Positions 1-32,985 of a stretch of DNA of 64,000 nucleotides are shown here, piece after piece (position 1 is the first letter of the stretch; the number at the start of each line of letters is the position of its first letter). The notes under the pieces are model-generated. The model saw only the letters and a program-made list of their open reading frames with translations, was not told where the DNA came from and did no database searches. Location of the stretch: contig VZDJ01007753.1 in NCBI GenBank assembly GCA_008694505.1, positions 25,316,039 to 25,380,038 on the forward strand. The letters run 5' to 3'. Origin of the DNA: Cyanoderma ruficeps. Taxonomy: Eukaryota > Chordata > Aves > Passeriformes > Timaliidae. The position numbers and the translations under genes were made by a program.

Positions 1-1826
1 GACAGTGGAAGCACTTAATTCCAGTGATAGTGACACAGCCTTCTAGACCACTTTTCTAATGATGGTGACACAGAGAGGAAATAGCAGTACCTTTCTGACA
101 AAAGTAAAAATTTGTGCACGCTGATAAAAATATGATATTTTCAATCAGGAATGAAGAGGGGGACTGCTCTCAAAAAACAGGAGAGTAGAGCTGTACTTGA
201 GACTTGCCAGTGCTTTCCCATTCACAGAGACCAAGGTGTTCTTGTACTTACATTACTTATAAACACTGAATAAACACTAGAAGGAGGAAGAGAAATCTTG
301 CTCCTAAAAAGTTCTCTCTCCTTTATTTGTGGCTTGATGAGTCCTACCCTTCGTTCTCAGCAGCAACTCTCTTCTCCAGGTCTCTGGGAAATAGCTGCTA
401 GGAGGGTTTTTTTTTAATAAGGAGGACTTTTCCTAGCTCAGAAAGCAGCAGCAAAGGAGAAACCCACTCCCTGGACTGACTTTTCTCTCAGCACTCCCAG
501 GTGTTCTTTAATGGTCATTTGGCTCCTACATGCCTATTTGAAGGACTGGCTGCATAAACAAACTATTTTTCAGTTGATTCAATTGGTGCTTCTGTACCTA
601 AACAAGACATCAGTATTAGCTATTTTGATCTTTAATTTTAGATTATTTTTGATACTTTCGCAACCCTTGCACTCTGAGACTGATCTGGGGTTGATATTGC
701 AGCCGAAGACGATTTGGGGTTTTATTCAATGCTTCTTTGCTGTGTAGCTAAAAGGCTTTTGCTTTGTTATCAATATTATACTCCAGTTAAGTCAATAAAT
801 AGTCACCGTGTCTGTCTACTTCTTCTTGCAACTCCTAATTGGACAAAAGCCTCAAAGCATTTGAGAAGAGTACAAGCAAATCAGTGTTTCAAATGGTAAG
901 CAGGGAAAAAGAACAGGAAACAGAACTATCCAGTCAGATCTTTTTTTCCTGTCTTTTCTCTCTTTCTGTATCCCACCTGTCATCTTTTCTCAACATCTCA
1001 TTCTCTGACTCTTCCGTTTTCTGGGCTTTTCTCACTTGGTCTGACCCTCATTTTCAAGTTTGTTTCTTCTTCTTCTGAACTCCAGCTGACATCTTGCTGC
1101 TACAGCAATATCAGAAATAAAAAAATCACTTCTGCAACCAGCTGCTTTTCCAGCAGAAGATTGTTGCAATACAACTTATTTACGATGCTCATGCTTGTGA
1201 ATTTGTCCCTAAAATTTTCAGTGCTAACATTTACACTGCATGTTATTTTCTCTGCTATCGTCAACATGCTAAAGCCTTCTGCTAACCCACCATATTTACC
1301 CTTGCAGTTACCACACTTTATAAATAAATGTCTATATATGATGTGTAGATACATATATTTATATAAGTACAAATACCAGTTTTTTAAGCACCCTCCCAAA
1401 AGAGCCAGTTCATGTATATACACTGACACGTACAGACTACTTCCTCCAGTCCTCCATTACTGTGTAACCCCTGTAGATTCATCTACAGTTTTCCTGACTG
1501 CTCCTCTACCCACCAACATCCAATCTACTCCTAGCATGTGAAAACTCCCATCTGGCTGCTGCTACACCACCACCCTGATTTCAACTTTCAGTGAAAAATC
1601 ACCTGACACATTTAACCGCCTTTTCCATAACTTTCATCAGCACTGATATGTGGAACTCAGTTTTACACACAGTGTAAACAAATAATGATTTGCTTCCTAT
1701 CAGTTGTGGAGATAGGATATTCATGAGCGGCCAGAATCCCTGGGTCTCCATGGAAACAGCAAATGGGGTCCCAGACACAAGACCACTAAAGGCACTTACT
1801 TATAGAAGAGAGGGCTGTCATCTCCT
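1..1826. other. Intergenic, no gene seen
   Basis: AT-rich sequence with only short open frames on both strands and no similarity I recognise. In mammals SCFD1 lies upstream of COCH, but no SCFD1 exon is visible here. Confidence 0.7.
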
Positions 1827-2612
1827 GAATCACAGAATCATGGAAAAGAATCATAGAATAGAATTATTAAGTCTGGAAAAGACCTTTGAGATCACTGACT
1901 CCAACCTTTGGACACGATACCACCATGTCAATTAAACCACAGCGCAAAGTGCCGTGACCAGTTATTTCATCACCTCCAGGGATGATGACTCCACCATTTC
2001 CCTGGACAGCCTGGTGCAATGTCCAGCCACCCTTTCAATGAAGAAATTCCCTGTGTTGTCCACAACTCCACTGGAAAGCTTGAGGACATTTTTTCTGGTC
2101 CTGTGGGCAGTTGCCTGGGAGAAGCGACTGATCTCCTCCTGGCTACATTCTCCCTTCAGGCAGTTGTAGAGAGGGATAAGGTCATCCCTGAGCTCCTTTT
2201 CCCCAGGCTAAACATCCCCAGCTCCCTCAGCTACTTCTTTTATAACTTGTGCTCCAGACCATTCACCCTGCTCTGGGCATGCTCCAGCCCCTCAGTGTCT
2301 TTTGTGTATTGAGGAGCCCAGAACTGGACACAGTGTGTGAGATGTGGCCTCACCAGTGCTGAGAACAGGGGGACAATCACTGCCCTGGTCCTGCAGGCCA
2401 CAGCATTCCTGATACAGGCCAGGGTCCCACTGGCCTTCCTGGCAGCTAGGCACATGCTGGATCATGCCAAGCGGCTCTTGACCAGCTCTCCCAGGTCCTT
2501 CTCCACCAGGCAGCTTTCCAGCCATTCTGCCCCCAGCCTGTAGTGCTGCCTGGGATTGCTGTGACCCAAGGGCAGGATTCAGCACCTGCCCTTGTTCAAC
2601 CTCATACTATTC
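1827..2612 (-). mobile_element. CR1 LINE fragment, 5'-truncated
   Basis: The left end reads GAATCACAGAATCATGG and AATCATAGAAT, the reverse complement of the CR1 3' tail. The body follows the CR1 order recalled from avian genomes: the 'GGACAGCCTGGTGCAATG'-like segment, a capitalised-pyrimidine middle, and a 'GGATTCAGCACCTGCCCTTG' end. Open frames here are remnants of CR1 ORF2, broken by stops. Confidence 0.85.
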
Positions 2613-5045
2613 ATAGTGTACATCTCTGCCAGATATCTGTCACACTAGGTAGGGGTCCCCGCATTGAAAGGGAGGTAGGCTCCATTTGTTCCCTTTCCTT
2701 TTCAATGAGGCACATCTGAATGAAATTACTCCTTCACCTTTTGTAGTACTTGCAGAGAAAGGCAAAGGAAATCTACTACTAAATTATCAGATGAGCTTGT
2801 AGTCCAAAATAAGGAGGTAATGAATATTTCCCAGAGAGTAATATCCAACATTCCTAGTACAGTTTCTACTTGTCAACAGCATGCATGTGCATCCCATTTA
2901 ATATGGCTTGAGATCATTAGGGCATCATCTTGTATTTGAAGTTTGTGACAAAACTTATACTATGAAATACACTCTAGACATTCCATTTTCTTCAAAATTT
3001 TATCCAAAAACCTGCAGAAATGTGTCTCACCACTGTGTTTCCCAATGAGAAAATTAACTTATCTAATTCAGTACTACATTTTGTCCCCATGAAATTATAC
3101 AGTTTGTATTTTGAATTTACTGCCAGTTGATTCACAAAGTTAAAAACTAAAAAATTAAATGTCATTTAACTCGTAGAGATTTTCAAATAAAGTAATAGAT
3201 TTGCATTATAAAAATGCATAAAATGTGAATCTAATAATTGTTCACAATGAGAAGAAAGCAGTATCTCCAAAAACAAAGGATGGAATGGGGAAACTCAAGA
3301 AGGGAGGGACAGCTGGAGCACAATATATTTTTTGTAGCTTGGGTTAGGAAGCGAGGTGGTTTGTTTGGGGCTTTTTTGTGTTTGGTCTTTTTTCTCCTGG
3401 AAGCAAAGAAAAAACCCAAAACAGTTAGATGTGGCTTTGCATGTGCCAGATGTGACAATGAGTTCAAATCCATTTCTGGGGAAAGAATTGCTTCATGGAG
3501 TGTTTGATTTTGAAAGAGCAAGGGTTCATTGTCTCTAAATTTTGCTGGATACCGATAAATGCTGGCATTAGTGTGACATTTCCCTTTGAAAGTTAGAGTG
3601 CAGAATTAATCCTAATAAACAATGCAAATCTGCAACCCTCGCTAAGGCAGAACAGTGCTCACTGTCACAGACCTCAGAATGACTCGCGAACACAGATATG
3701 GGCTGCAGCCCCTGGGTCTTTTACCAACCACACTTTCATCTGCTACCTAGTAGAGGGAATTGTTTTTTTTCTTATATTTTGGTTATCTTTCAAGCACCTA
3801 ATGCATTATTAAAATCTTCTGATGAAGTACAGCATTCGCAGTGGTGACTTGCACATATTTTATCAGTTCAGCTTAGCATTTCTGTGTAGCGTTTGCTAAA
3901 TGATTGAACATTTCTTTGGACACATATTACAAAGTAACATCATAAATTTAGATATCTATTTCTTCCATTCTATCAACTACTTCACTTACAAAAACTTCTT
4001 TAAAAAATTAATATGTTCCTCTACAATGTGGCATAATAGGTTAATTTTTACATCTCTCGTATTGGACATAGTGGTAAAACACCATTTTCTCTCCTGCCCT
4101 ATGGTAAATTACAATCTACAAATAGAAGTGTCCAAATATATTTGTAATGATTCTCTTTCAGGCACATGAAAGAAATGTTCATGTGTGATCTATTTGTTGG
4201 TGGTCTTCTTCAAACCATTTTCCTCAGATTTATCACACACATGCATTTCATAGATGCATTTATATTGGCCTTAAGTCCTGCAGATGTATCAGCCAACTTG
4301 TATTTGGTCTACATTGGCCTTATCCCAGGACTTGTGTGCCTTAGTGAGGCACAGAAATGTTTATAAAACTGAAGAATGGACCTCCTACCAGTGTTCTTTT
4401 AAAAAATTGTCTGTATTTGGATGAGAAACATTAAAAAAGTGTATTTAAGCATTCCTTTAGCATAATTTCATGGAAAACATTCTTAATTTTAATGTAACCA
4501 ATTAATGTTAATTAAATGGCTGCAGTATAAGCAAACAAAAAAATTGGGAGTTTAATCTTCCCCTGTAAAAATCAAAAATATGTATATTACCAAAAAATAA
4601 AAACAATCTTTCCCAGCAAGGAGTACTTGCAATAAATCAACTTCTGAGGGTTGCAGCAGCCCTTTCTGTGACACCGTGTGGCATAAACAAAAAAATCTGA
4701 ACACGAAGTATCATTCTTGGGAAGGAATTTGACAAAGCTGTAATGTGGTCATCTCGTTAGAGAGAGATCAAATGCTGCTAATAAAAACAGATATCTTGGA
4801 GAGATATATCCATGGGGGGGAAAAAAGTGAGACTGTCACGTCTGCCGCTGGCAAGGAAGTACCAGAAAGTACTTGGCTTTGTGGACACTGGAGTTGCACA
4901 AGGGTTAACTATGGATTAACCTACTTGTACTGAACATTAATTATCAGGTGATGTAACATTTGATATGTAAATATTTCTTACAGTACTTGTTTCACACACA
5001 CGAACTAATGAATAAAACTGAAAAAAACCCCTGAAGAACTATATA

Positions 5046-5073
5046 TTTTCTGAATAATAAATTATTCAGAAAA
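5046..5073. repeat. Perfect inverted repeat, 13-bp arms
   Basis: TTTTCTGAATAAT and ATTATTCAGAAAA are separated by 2 bases and could form a tight hairpin or cruciform. A second perfect palindrome, 20 bp, lies at 5156-5175. Confidence 0.85.
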
Positions 5074-5155
5074 CAGAACTTCAGACAGATATTCTAGAAA
5101 GCAAGATTAAATCTGGTGAAAAAAAATCTGCTATTTTTATCTTTAACTAATAGTA

Positions 5156-5175
5156 ATATTAGAATATTCTAATAT
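5156..5175. repeat. Perfect 20-bp AT-rich palindrome
   Basis: The sequence ATATTAGAATATTCTAATAT equals its own reverse complement. It sits about 80 bp from the 13-bp-arm inverted repeat. Confidence 0.85.
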
Positions 5176-5594
5176 ATCAAAAGCAGATGTTTAATTTCAG
5201 AAAAGCAGGGGGTTTTCAATGCTTTAAAAATAAAAACATTTTCAATCAAAATTCCATTATTTTTAATTGAAACCCTAATGTAAAATAAAACACCAATAAT
5301 TAGTTTGTGATCAAATTAAAATAGAAGGCTTTTATTTTTGGTTCAGATATAAATTTTAAAATCTATTCTTTTCTAACAACAGTAATCAGATTGTGTCACA
5401 ACTGCTACTACAAAAAGGACATACTTAAATCACAGTAGCAGAAGCCATGCTATATACAAATGAATGTGCAACTCAGAGATAGTGAATAGTGATGATACTT
5501 GAGGTAACAAATTAGGAACTTCAAATCCTTTGCCACATTCCCTTTTTCAGAATTAACCAATCTTCCTGCCAAGCTGGATGATACAAGAACACAC

Positions 5595-5698
5595 TTCCTC
5601 TCTTTTGATATCATGATCTGAGTAAAATTTTATGAGCCAATACAGACAGCAGTGTCAAAAGAAAGGAAATAAATATCAGTAAAACCAGAAGGAATTAA
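5595..5698. repeat. Diverged duplicated segment, copy A
   Basis: It shares blocks in the same order with 6181-6288: TTCCTCTCTTT, GAT-TCAT-ATCTGA, CAGTGT-AAAAGA and AAGGAATTAA. By eye similarity is roughly 70 percent. The element is unidentified. Confidence 0.6.
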
Positions 5699-6180
5699 AA
5701 CAAAAAACTGAGAACAAAGCATATGAGTTTATGGCCTTTAAATCCTTTACAGGGTGTGAGTCTCAGAGACATCAAAGTAAACATTGTCATCCTAAACTGT
5801 TCCAGCAATTCTTCCATAACCCATGCTACTCTTAATATTTTTCCAAGCACTTCTGAGCTTAGGGGCTCAGAGACATCCTACAAAACTACCCTAGCTATAT
5901 GTGAACAAAATACCTTGAATTTCTATTTCAAAGGGTTACAGCAACACCTGTTTTTAAAAATTCTCTCCATGGGAAGAAAAGGAATGGCCATTCATTTCTG
6001 TACTGTTTCTTTATTTCAAAATATTTTATATCTCTTTCAAACTGGCAATAGCTGACAGGGAAAAAAAAAGTTTTGCACCAAAGTGAAAATCTGTATTCAT
6101 CATTCAGCATGACTTTTTAAAATAAAAGAAGCATTGTTTCTTTCTATCTTTTAATCTCTGCTGTTTTGGAGGAGAAAAAT

Positions 6181-6288
6181 TTCCTCTCTTTGATTTCATT
6201 ATCTGAATAGGTTTTTAAGACCCATTTAACAAGACAGAATACAGTGTTAAAAGACAGAAATAAAAATCAATAAAACCTAAAGGAATTA
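6181..6288. repeat. Diverged duplicated segment, copy B
   Basis: It is the second copy of the segment at 5595-5698, in direct orientation about 480 bp further on. Flanks on either side do not seem to match. Confidence 0.6.
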
Positions 6289-9200
6289 ATCCAGAAATCT
6301 CTGGTATCTCAGAACTACCATTCACTTGCAGAAGTTTTAAAGAAATTAGTTATTCATTCCAACACTGTGCTGAATACTCTTTGTGCAATATATCATCTCT
6401 CTGAATTGACTGGAACTGGCAGAGCTAAAGGCCAATTTGCTGTTTGCTTTCTCCTCTCAAACTCGTGTTCTTTCAAAAAGACCCAGGCTTGTCTCTTCCC
6501 ATACCAGTGCATACACTAAAATGGCTCAAAGAACAGCCTCACAAAAGGCCAAACATACATGCTCCTAGAGCTTAAAATATAGAAAGCCTTCAGTACATCC
6601 TTAGAGGACCTTAAAACCATCTACCTTTAATATCAGGCATTCCTCTGGAAGGCAGGGTTCCACCACCCAAGGTATTTCACCCCCAGAGCCAGTCTGTGGC
6701 TATGACACTCAGCCATCCAGACTAGGACCACTACCCTCCAAGGAAACCATCACTTTGCACATCCCTGGGTAGGTGGCATTTTTGCTCTCTTATCCATGCC
6801 TGCCCTCCAGGTTTATGCCCAGGCAGAGATGAGTGATGAACCTGGCTAAGGATGGGTTTCAGAATAATTCTAGTTTTAAAATATCATTTTTGTTGCAAAG
6901 GAAATGCACAGGGAGAAGTCTTCTTTTTCCCTAATTCAAGAAGAGTTAGATAATCTTACCAAGAACCCCTTCACCCTTACACGAAACCAGCCACCAGACA
7001 AACCCAGGCATCCTTAGCCACCATTCTCTGATGCCACAAACTCTCCACAGCTCTTTAATTTTGCAGGAAGAAAAAAGGTTGACACTTGCCATTGCCTTCA
7101 GAGAAAGAAAAATGCAAGCAATTTGCTTTCAGCTCTGTAACTTGCCCACCCTTTCCATACCTTGGATGAAGTTACTGGAGGAGTTGTGTTTCTAGCAGTA
7201 CATAACTTGGAGTTATAGGTAAATTAGTATTGTGGTAAATAATTCCCATTTGAAAAAAATATATTCAAATAACTACTGAAGGGGGGGAAAGAACAAGGAA
7301 GGACTAATAGAGAGAAAAATACTTACAGCTCCATCTGTTGCTGGAAATGGGTAGTAATTCAGCTGCATAAAACCCCAAACCCAAGTCTACCACTTGGTAG
7401 ACTGATATGAGTTCTAGCTAAAGGAGCTGAATTCTGGAGAATAAGTCAAGCTCCAAGTGTAAAAAATTGTGATTTAACAACAAGTGTCAGATTTTTTTTT
7501 AATCATTGAAATAGAAACTTTAAAAATATTTTAAAACTCACATAAATGCTTCCAATATATGCCAAATAAAAATCTGAACTGAAATTTCATCCCTATAAGT
7601 GATAGATGATAGTGCCCTTAATTTTAAAAAAGAGACATTTCATATCTAGAGACTACAAACTGCCCTGGATCAACAATTATTCTCCTACAAGCCTATATTG
7701 CATTGAACAGGACAGAAACACAATTATTTCTGAGATCTCTAAGTGTTATCAGAATCTCAGTATTAAATAAAGATATAATGGTACCTAAATAGGTATCATA
7801 AATCTGTTTACTTTGCTGTCATTAGAATTCTGTGAAAAATTCCTTAAACAAAAGATTGTAACAATACAGGGATACAGATATCATAATGTCTGTTCTTTCT
7901 AGAAACTGAAAAAGTGGCCCTTTTCAACCATCTGTGTAGATGATTAAATCATGCTCAGCAAAACCATGGATTTTCTTATTCAATTAATGAAATACAGCTA
8001 GGTTTCATTTCCATTCGTTTATTACATCCAAAAGCCCAGTGAAATAAGAGCGTTACAAACGGGTTTGTATGATTCTGATTTTGGACAATCCACCAGTGAC
8101 ATATTTCTGCTTGTCAAAATGGCCAAATACTGGCCAGTTTTGGCAATATATACTTTTCTGGACTAGCAATAAAAGCACAATACAGAAAATCTTTGCATGT
8201 CATGCACATCTACAAATATTTCTCCGTTATCTCTTTTTCCTGGATGTTTCACAACAATCAAGACAAAAGGTATCAATTAATATTCCAATCCACAGATATT
8301 GCTTGTCCCATTCTATTCCAATTATAAGGGGTTAAAGTGGATAAACTGAATTCACTGTATCTTCACTTTATAAAGTTAGTCAGAAAATGTCTTTTTAATT
8401 TATGGAGACTTGCAAATATTGTGTGCAAGAAGGAAAGATGAAGAATTTGTGTTTTTAAGAATGGCTACAGTGTGTGTGTGTGGTGCCCTGGATTACCCTC
8501 AAAATGTGCAGATGACCGTTACTGAAGGAAGTGGAAGGAACAGCATGTTCACCATCTCCAGAGCCAGGAATAACAGAAGCCACACATTCAACAACAGCCA
8601 TATAACCACAGGCAGGCTCTGATCGGGCACTTCCATTCAGGAATAACATAATGTTTATATCAAACAGAAAAATGCTCCTCGCTTACAGAAGGACACGTAT
8701 TTCTCCAAGAAATGTGTGCCCATGAGACAAGAAGCTGTACCTGCAGCCTCTTGACTGAAAAGATGGATGAACCCTCAGACTTACAGGTGCTGGCTGCAGA
8801 AACGAGATTTGAAATTCTGTTTCCAGAAAGCACACATCTTTCTCTGTGTTTCCCCACAGAGATCAGCATCCCCAGTTCTCAGTGTACAAAAGAGATTTTC
8901 TGACTGACAGTTTACTCCTGCACATGATGGCATTGCTGCACCAAGTGAAACAGAAGAGTGAATGGGCAGCAAATTGAAGCAGGGCTTCATCCTTGTCTTC
9001 ATGAATTATTTAACAGTCCTCAATGCTTTAACACAAAAAAAGTTTTCAAAATGTTAATAAAAATACATGTCCCAGATAACAAAGGTCTTCATAATATCCC
9101 TAGCTAAGCATCCAAGGATTAATCCAGAGCCATTAACTACTTCTGAAATGATCATTACAATTTTACGTGTTTTTAAAATTCACATATGAAGTAAATTTAA

Positions 9201-11169
9201 TCTGTTTGCCCTTGCCTATGTTATTTTGTCCCCAGGCCTCTTTTTCATCCTCATGTCAGTGAAACATATAAGATAATTATTCGAATTAATACAGTAGTAG
9301 AACCCACAGTAACAAGCATAGCTAAAATTTCATCTTGAAAAAGAAAATCTCTTCAGACATCATTGTAAGGACCAACCCCCAGGTTACTCTGGAGAGCACA
9401 TAACAGGACAGGACAGAGGCGAGATCAGTAGTAATCATGGGTGAGAGATGGGCAGTCTTCTCTCTTTTCATGGGGAAAGCCCTGGTAGGAGAGGAGACAA
9501 ACTTACATCTAGTCCCTCCTCACAGAGCTCTGCAGTTACTGTATAAAGTAAATTGCTAATCTAAAAGGTGTAAAATGCAGGTAGATGAGGGATTGCTGCC
9601 CATCAGGAAGTGTTGTCGCAGTCATGCTTGAACTCTTGAAAGGGGAGGCCTGTGTGCAGCCACGTGTCTTCCTCAGTGCTCAGGCTGCTAGGCATCGGAG
9701 GAGATTCCACACTGCCTCTGGATGTGGCAAAGAGCTCACTCCAAAAAAGCCTTCCTGGAGAGTATTCCAGGCTGTGCAATGCCAGACAAGGTGCCTGCTG
9801 TCCCTGTAGCTCCTGCTGAGGTGTCCCCACGGGCCTTGGCCATCTGCCATGGTCTGGTCCCTGTCCATGTGTGTGAGCACTCTCTGTCTCCAAAGGAAGG
9901 AGGCAGTGTTGATTCCAGGCTGGAGTAATCCCTGTGCTGGGAGCCCAGCAGGTGCTGCGGGGCAAAGGGCAGCTAAGGAGCATTTCAGCAGTGGGACAGG
10001 AACAGTGGTGGAGCTCTAATGCTCCAGCCTGTGCCCTGGTGCTGCTTAATACTATATATCTGCATGCATGCTCTTATATTTACATAAATTAGCGTTTCCC
10101 CTGCCATCTAGCACAGAGGGTATCAAAAAACCCCATGTTACAGTCTTTGCTTTAGGTGCTGCTTCCACTATCATTTGCTTCCTTCTTCTGGCTTGAATGT
10201 TTTTATTTATTCAATGTGTTTTTCCTAAGTGTTTTTCTTAAGATGCTGTTTGTTCTACTAGCAAGACAGTAATTTGGGAACAAAACAAAAACTAATGTTT
10301 CATAAAGGAGCCTAACTAAGGTGATGGTGTGAATTAACAAATGGAGCCCCATGATGTCAGGAAGAGGGCTGTGTCCACAGGCCATGTAACATTTGCATGC
10401 ACCTCTCTAAAGTCCCTCCAAATCACCTGTCTCTAAGGCATCAAACAGCCTCGCTACCTACAGATGGCTGCCAGCACCGGGCACATGTGTGTGCTCCTTC
10501 AGCCTGGCATCACTTTGCTTGTCTCATAGCAGCGTTCCTGGCAACTCCTTAATGCCACTCCCAAGACAGCGTGGTTTCAAACCAACCAAACTGAGCACAG
10601 ATCAGAACCTCTTGAACATAATATTGAAGGTGACATGCACAAGTCAGTGCCAAAGAGTTTGGAGGATGACTTAAGTAGCCTTTGCGACGAAGGTGTAAAG
10701 GAAAGCTTTGTAGGTCTGAAAGGAACGCAGGGACAAGCCAGAAACACAAACCTCCAGAAAACGAAGGGAATCAGAGGAAGGAAAAATGTAGAAAGGAGGT
10801 AACGGAGGAGTGCAATGAGGATGGGTGAATGTATTTTCCCAGCGAGTGAACTGCAAGGCACAGAAGGGTCCTTCCTACCAAAGTGGAATATAGGGCTTAA
10901 AATTTAATTAGCGCTTTCTTCTGTCCTTTTTGATCTTTCTACAAAGCTTTTCTTCACACAAAGGACAGAGAGGTTTCTGTGGGGCTGTGTGGCAGGGCAT
11001 CCAGTCTCCCTCGGTTCAGGCATTTCCCGTATTTTCCCGGCATTAATGGGATGCCTCTCCCTGCTCTTCCTGCCTGTCCCTCGACCTCCGGAGGAAGGTA
11101 TTCCCGGGACATTTCACTGCGGCAAACACCCCAGCCCGTGTGACAAAAGCTTCTGCGGAGCAATTTGCT

Positions 11170-11410
11170 CTCGCCATCAGACAAGATGAAACATTAGCCC
11201 AGGACTAGCCGACACCATCTCCCCCGCCCCGGCCGGACTTGAGCTCCGCTTTTGTGCCGCCTCCGTAGGCCGGGCTGGAGCGGGGCTGGCGGCGGGATCG
11301 GCGGGGCGGGCGCCGGGACGGGCGCGGGGGCTGCCCCGGGGGCTGGCGGGGAGGCGGGACACCGCGCCGACAGCGCTGCCATCGCCCCCTGCGCCCCCTT
11401 CGGCTGCGCA
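11170..11410. promoter_or_regulatory. Second, smaller CpG/G-run island
   Basis: This short, extremely GC-rich block lies about 2 kb upstream of the COCH ATG and is separated from the main island by AT-rich DNA. It is dense in CpG and in runs of three or more G (about 11280-11360), compatible with G-quadruplex formation on the + strand. It may be an alternative promoter, an enhancer or a separate non-coding transcript's start; nothing in the sequence decides this. Open frames across it on both strands have no recognisable similarity and look composition-driven. Confidence 0.5.
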
Positions 11411-12649
11411 GATTTTTTCTTTAAAAATAAAATTTGAGCAAATGTCTCTTCTCTCTTAAATACCTCAGCTCTAAGGAAATGGGACCGAGGGTTGCCACAA
11501 AAATCGTACCAAGTAGACTGCACCTGCGGAAGACCTCACACAAGAGGAGAGCTCAGGGACACACCTTTTGGCGGGGTTTGTCACGGAGGGGAACTGTGAC
11601 CGACCCGCCTGAGGTCACCTCTAGCTGTGGAGGGAGCAGGAATTTCTTGACAAGATCTCGGGATCCTGAGAAGCTGAGAGAAACTCCAGCAGAAGCTCCC
11701 GATATCATCATCCGCCTTGCATGATTTCGCATTTGAGATGCTCCCCGTAGGAGAAGACCCTGTCATGAAGAAAACATCGCCACCTTTATCCTGTGTGGGA
11801 AGCACAAAAACGTGTCCCTGGGACAATCACAACTGTGGGGGAAAGGGCTATCATGTTCTCACCAGTTCCGCGCTTTGCTTGAATTAAACTCCGGAAAAGC
11901 AACAAATTACGAATAACTTACCCGATCATGCTTCCTATTTTGCTTTTACGCGCCACACATCTCTGAACGGATCGCAGAGTTCTCAAATATATTTATTTTC
12001 AATCATACCAAGAGATATTTCCCAAAGGGCATTTTTATGGAACCTTAAAAAAACCCCAAAAAACTCCCTAAAGCGAGTTGCCCTGAGCAGCTGCCTCCTA
12101 AAGCCGATCGCTCCCAGGGCTGTCTGCAATGCCGCCCGCACTTAATTTTCTGTCCCGGCAAATCCTAATTCCTATGAAATCTGAAATCTTATTTATATGT
12201 AAAAGTTCATTTCGGGAACAGCTGTCCCAGCAGAAGTCAAACAGTGTATGCTGACGGCCGGCACAAAATGCGATTTTAAGGCATTCGTTAAAATACACGC
12301 ACTTCTGCCCTCTGCCCACGATTCCAAGTGACCTGTCCAGTGCCATGAGCGCCAGCCGGTCCTTCACAGCACACGTGTGTGTGTGTGCATTCAGTTGTGG
12401 AAATGGATTAGGCTGTAAAGTGGGGGGTTTGGGTTGATTAGTTTGGTTTGGTTTTCGGTTGGTTAGTTGGTTGGTTGGTTTTTAGGGGGATGGTTGTTTT
12501 GGTTTTGCTGCCTTTTTTTCCCCCCCCCTTTAATTTAATTTAAGCAAAATTTTACTTAAATGAAAGGCAGGCACCTGCAGTATTTGCGCTAACGTTTTCC
12601 ATCAAAAGGAAACGATACCCGAAACCCCGGTTCGGGTATTTCCATCTCT
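11411..12649. other. Region between the two GC-rich islands
   Basis: Mixed composition with scattered CpG, a TG run and GGTT repeats. No protein similarity was recognised; it may hold COCH upstream regulatory DNA. Confidence 0.5.
12421..12490. repeat. GGTT-rich simple repeat upstream of COCH
   Basis: Imperfect units of GGTT/GGTTT, including GGTTGGTTAGTTGGTTGGTT, sit between the two GC-rich islands, just after a short TG run (12375-12388). Confidence 0.8.
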
Positions 12650-13380
12650 TCGAATGATTCAGTTAGGCTGAAACCCCCCGCCTGTGCCCGCTGCAGCCCC
12701 AGCGGGACCAGGTAAGGCTCCCGCACGGCGGCGGCTGCAGCCGGCGGGCCCGGGGCGGGCGGGACCAGCTCGGCAGCCCCTCGCAGCCCCTCGCAGCGCT
12801 CATGACAGCTTTGTCCCTTCTCAGCTTCCAGCAAGGGGCAGAGGTTACGGCGAAGCAGCCAACACCTCTCTCGCATTTCCCAAGACATCTGGAGTAAAGG
12901 CACCTGACATCAGGTGTTGGAGAACCGGGGGTTGAAGGGACATCGATGGGCGCGCGGGCAGGGACGGGAAGGCGAACCGCAAAGACGCTTCGCCGGGCAC
13001 GGGATCGTCCTTACACCGCCACTGTCCGTCCGGAGCGGACAAGGTACCGAGCAGGGAGGCGAATTGCTGCCCCCGACTGCTCAGGGAAGCGCCGGGCCGC
13101 CGCTCTCGGCGGAAGAAGCCGGCGGGGGGCGCGGCGGGGGAGGGACGGCAGCACCTGCCGGGCCCGGCGGCGGAGCCGCCCGGCCCCGTGCCCGTGCCCG
13201 CGCCCTCCTTCCCTCCCGCCCGCCCCAGTGCTCATGCGCCCGCCGGAGGTTTAAAGCGGGAGCGGCGGCTGCTGAGGGCTGTACGGCTCGGCGGAGGTGC
13301 GGGGCAGCGCGTAGGGAACGGCGCGGTGACCCGGCCGGAACGTCGCTCTCCTGGGCTCAGCTGCGGGCTGCCCCGCCGCC

Positions 13381-32985
<19,605 letters not shown>

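Larger units (their letters stand above)
2613..11169. other. Intergenic, no gene seen
   Basis: Apart from the duplicated segments and palindromes near 5.0-6.3 kb, nothing coding is recognisable. The stretch about 9580-10030 is more GC-rich with longer spurious frames on both strands, but it lacks codon-like conservation to any protein I know and no splice structure stands out. Confidence 0.65.

Noticed and set aside
2240..2585. 71- and 97-codon frames on the - strand
   Set aside because: They lie in the CR1 copy at 1827-2612 and are truncated pieces of CR1 ORF2.
9585..9983. Possible coding region or exon cluster (74-126 codons on both strands)
   Set aside because: Moderately GC-rich, but no protein family, splice structure or codon pattern supports it.
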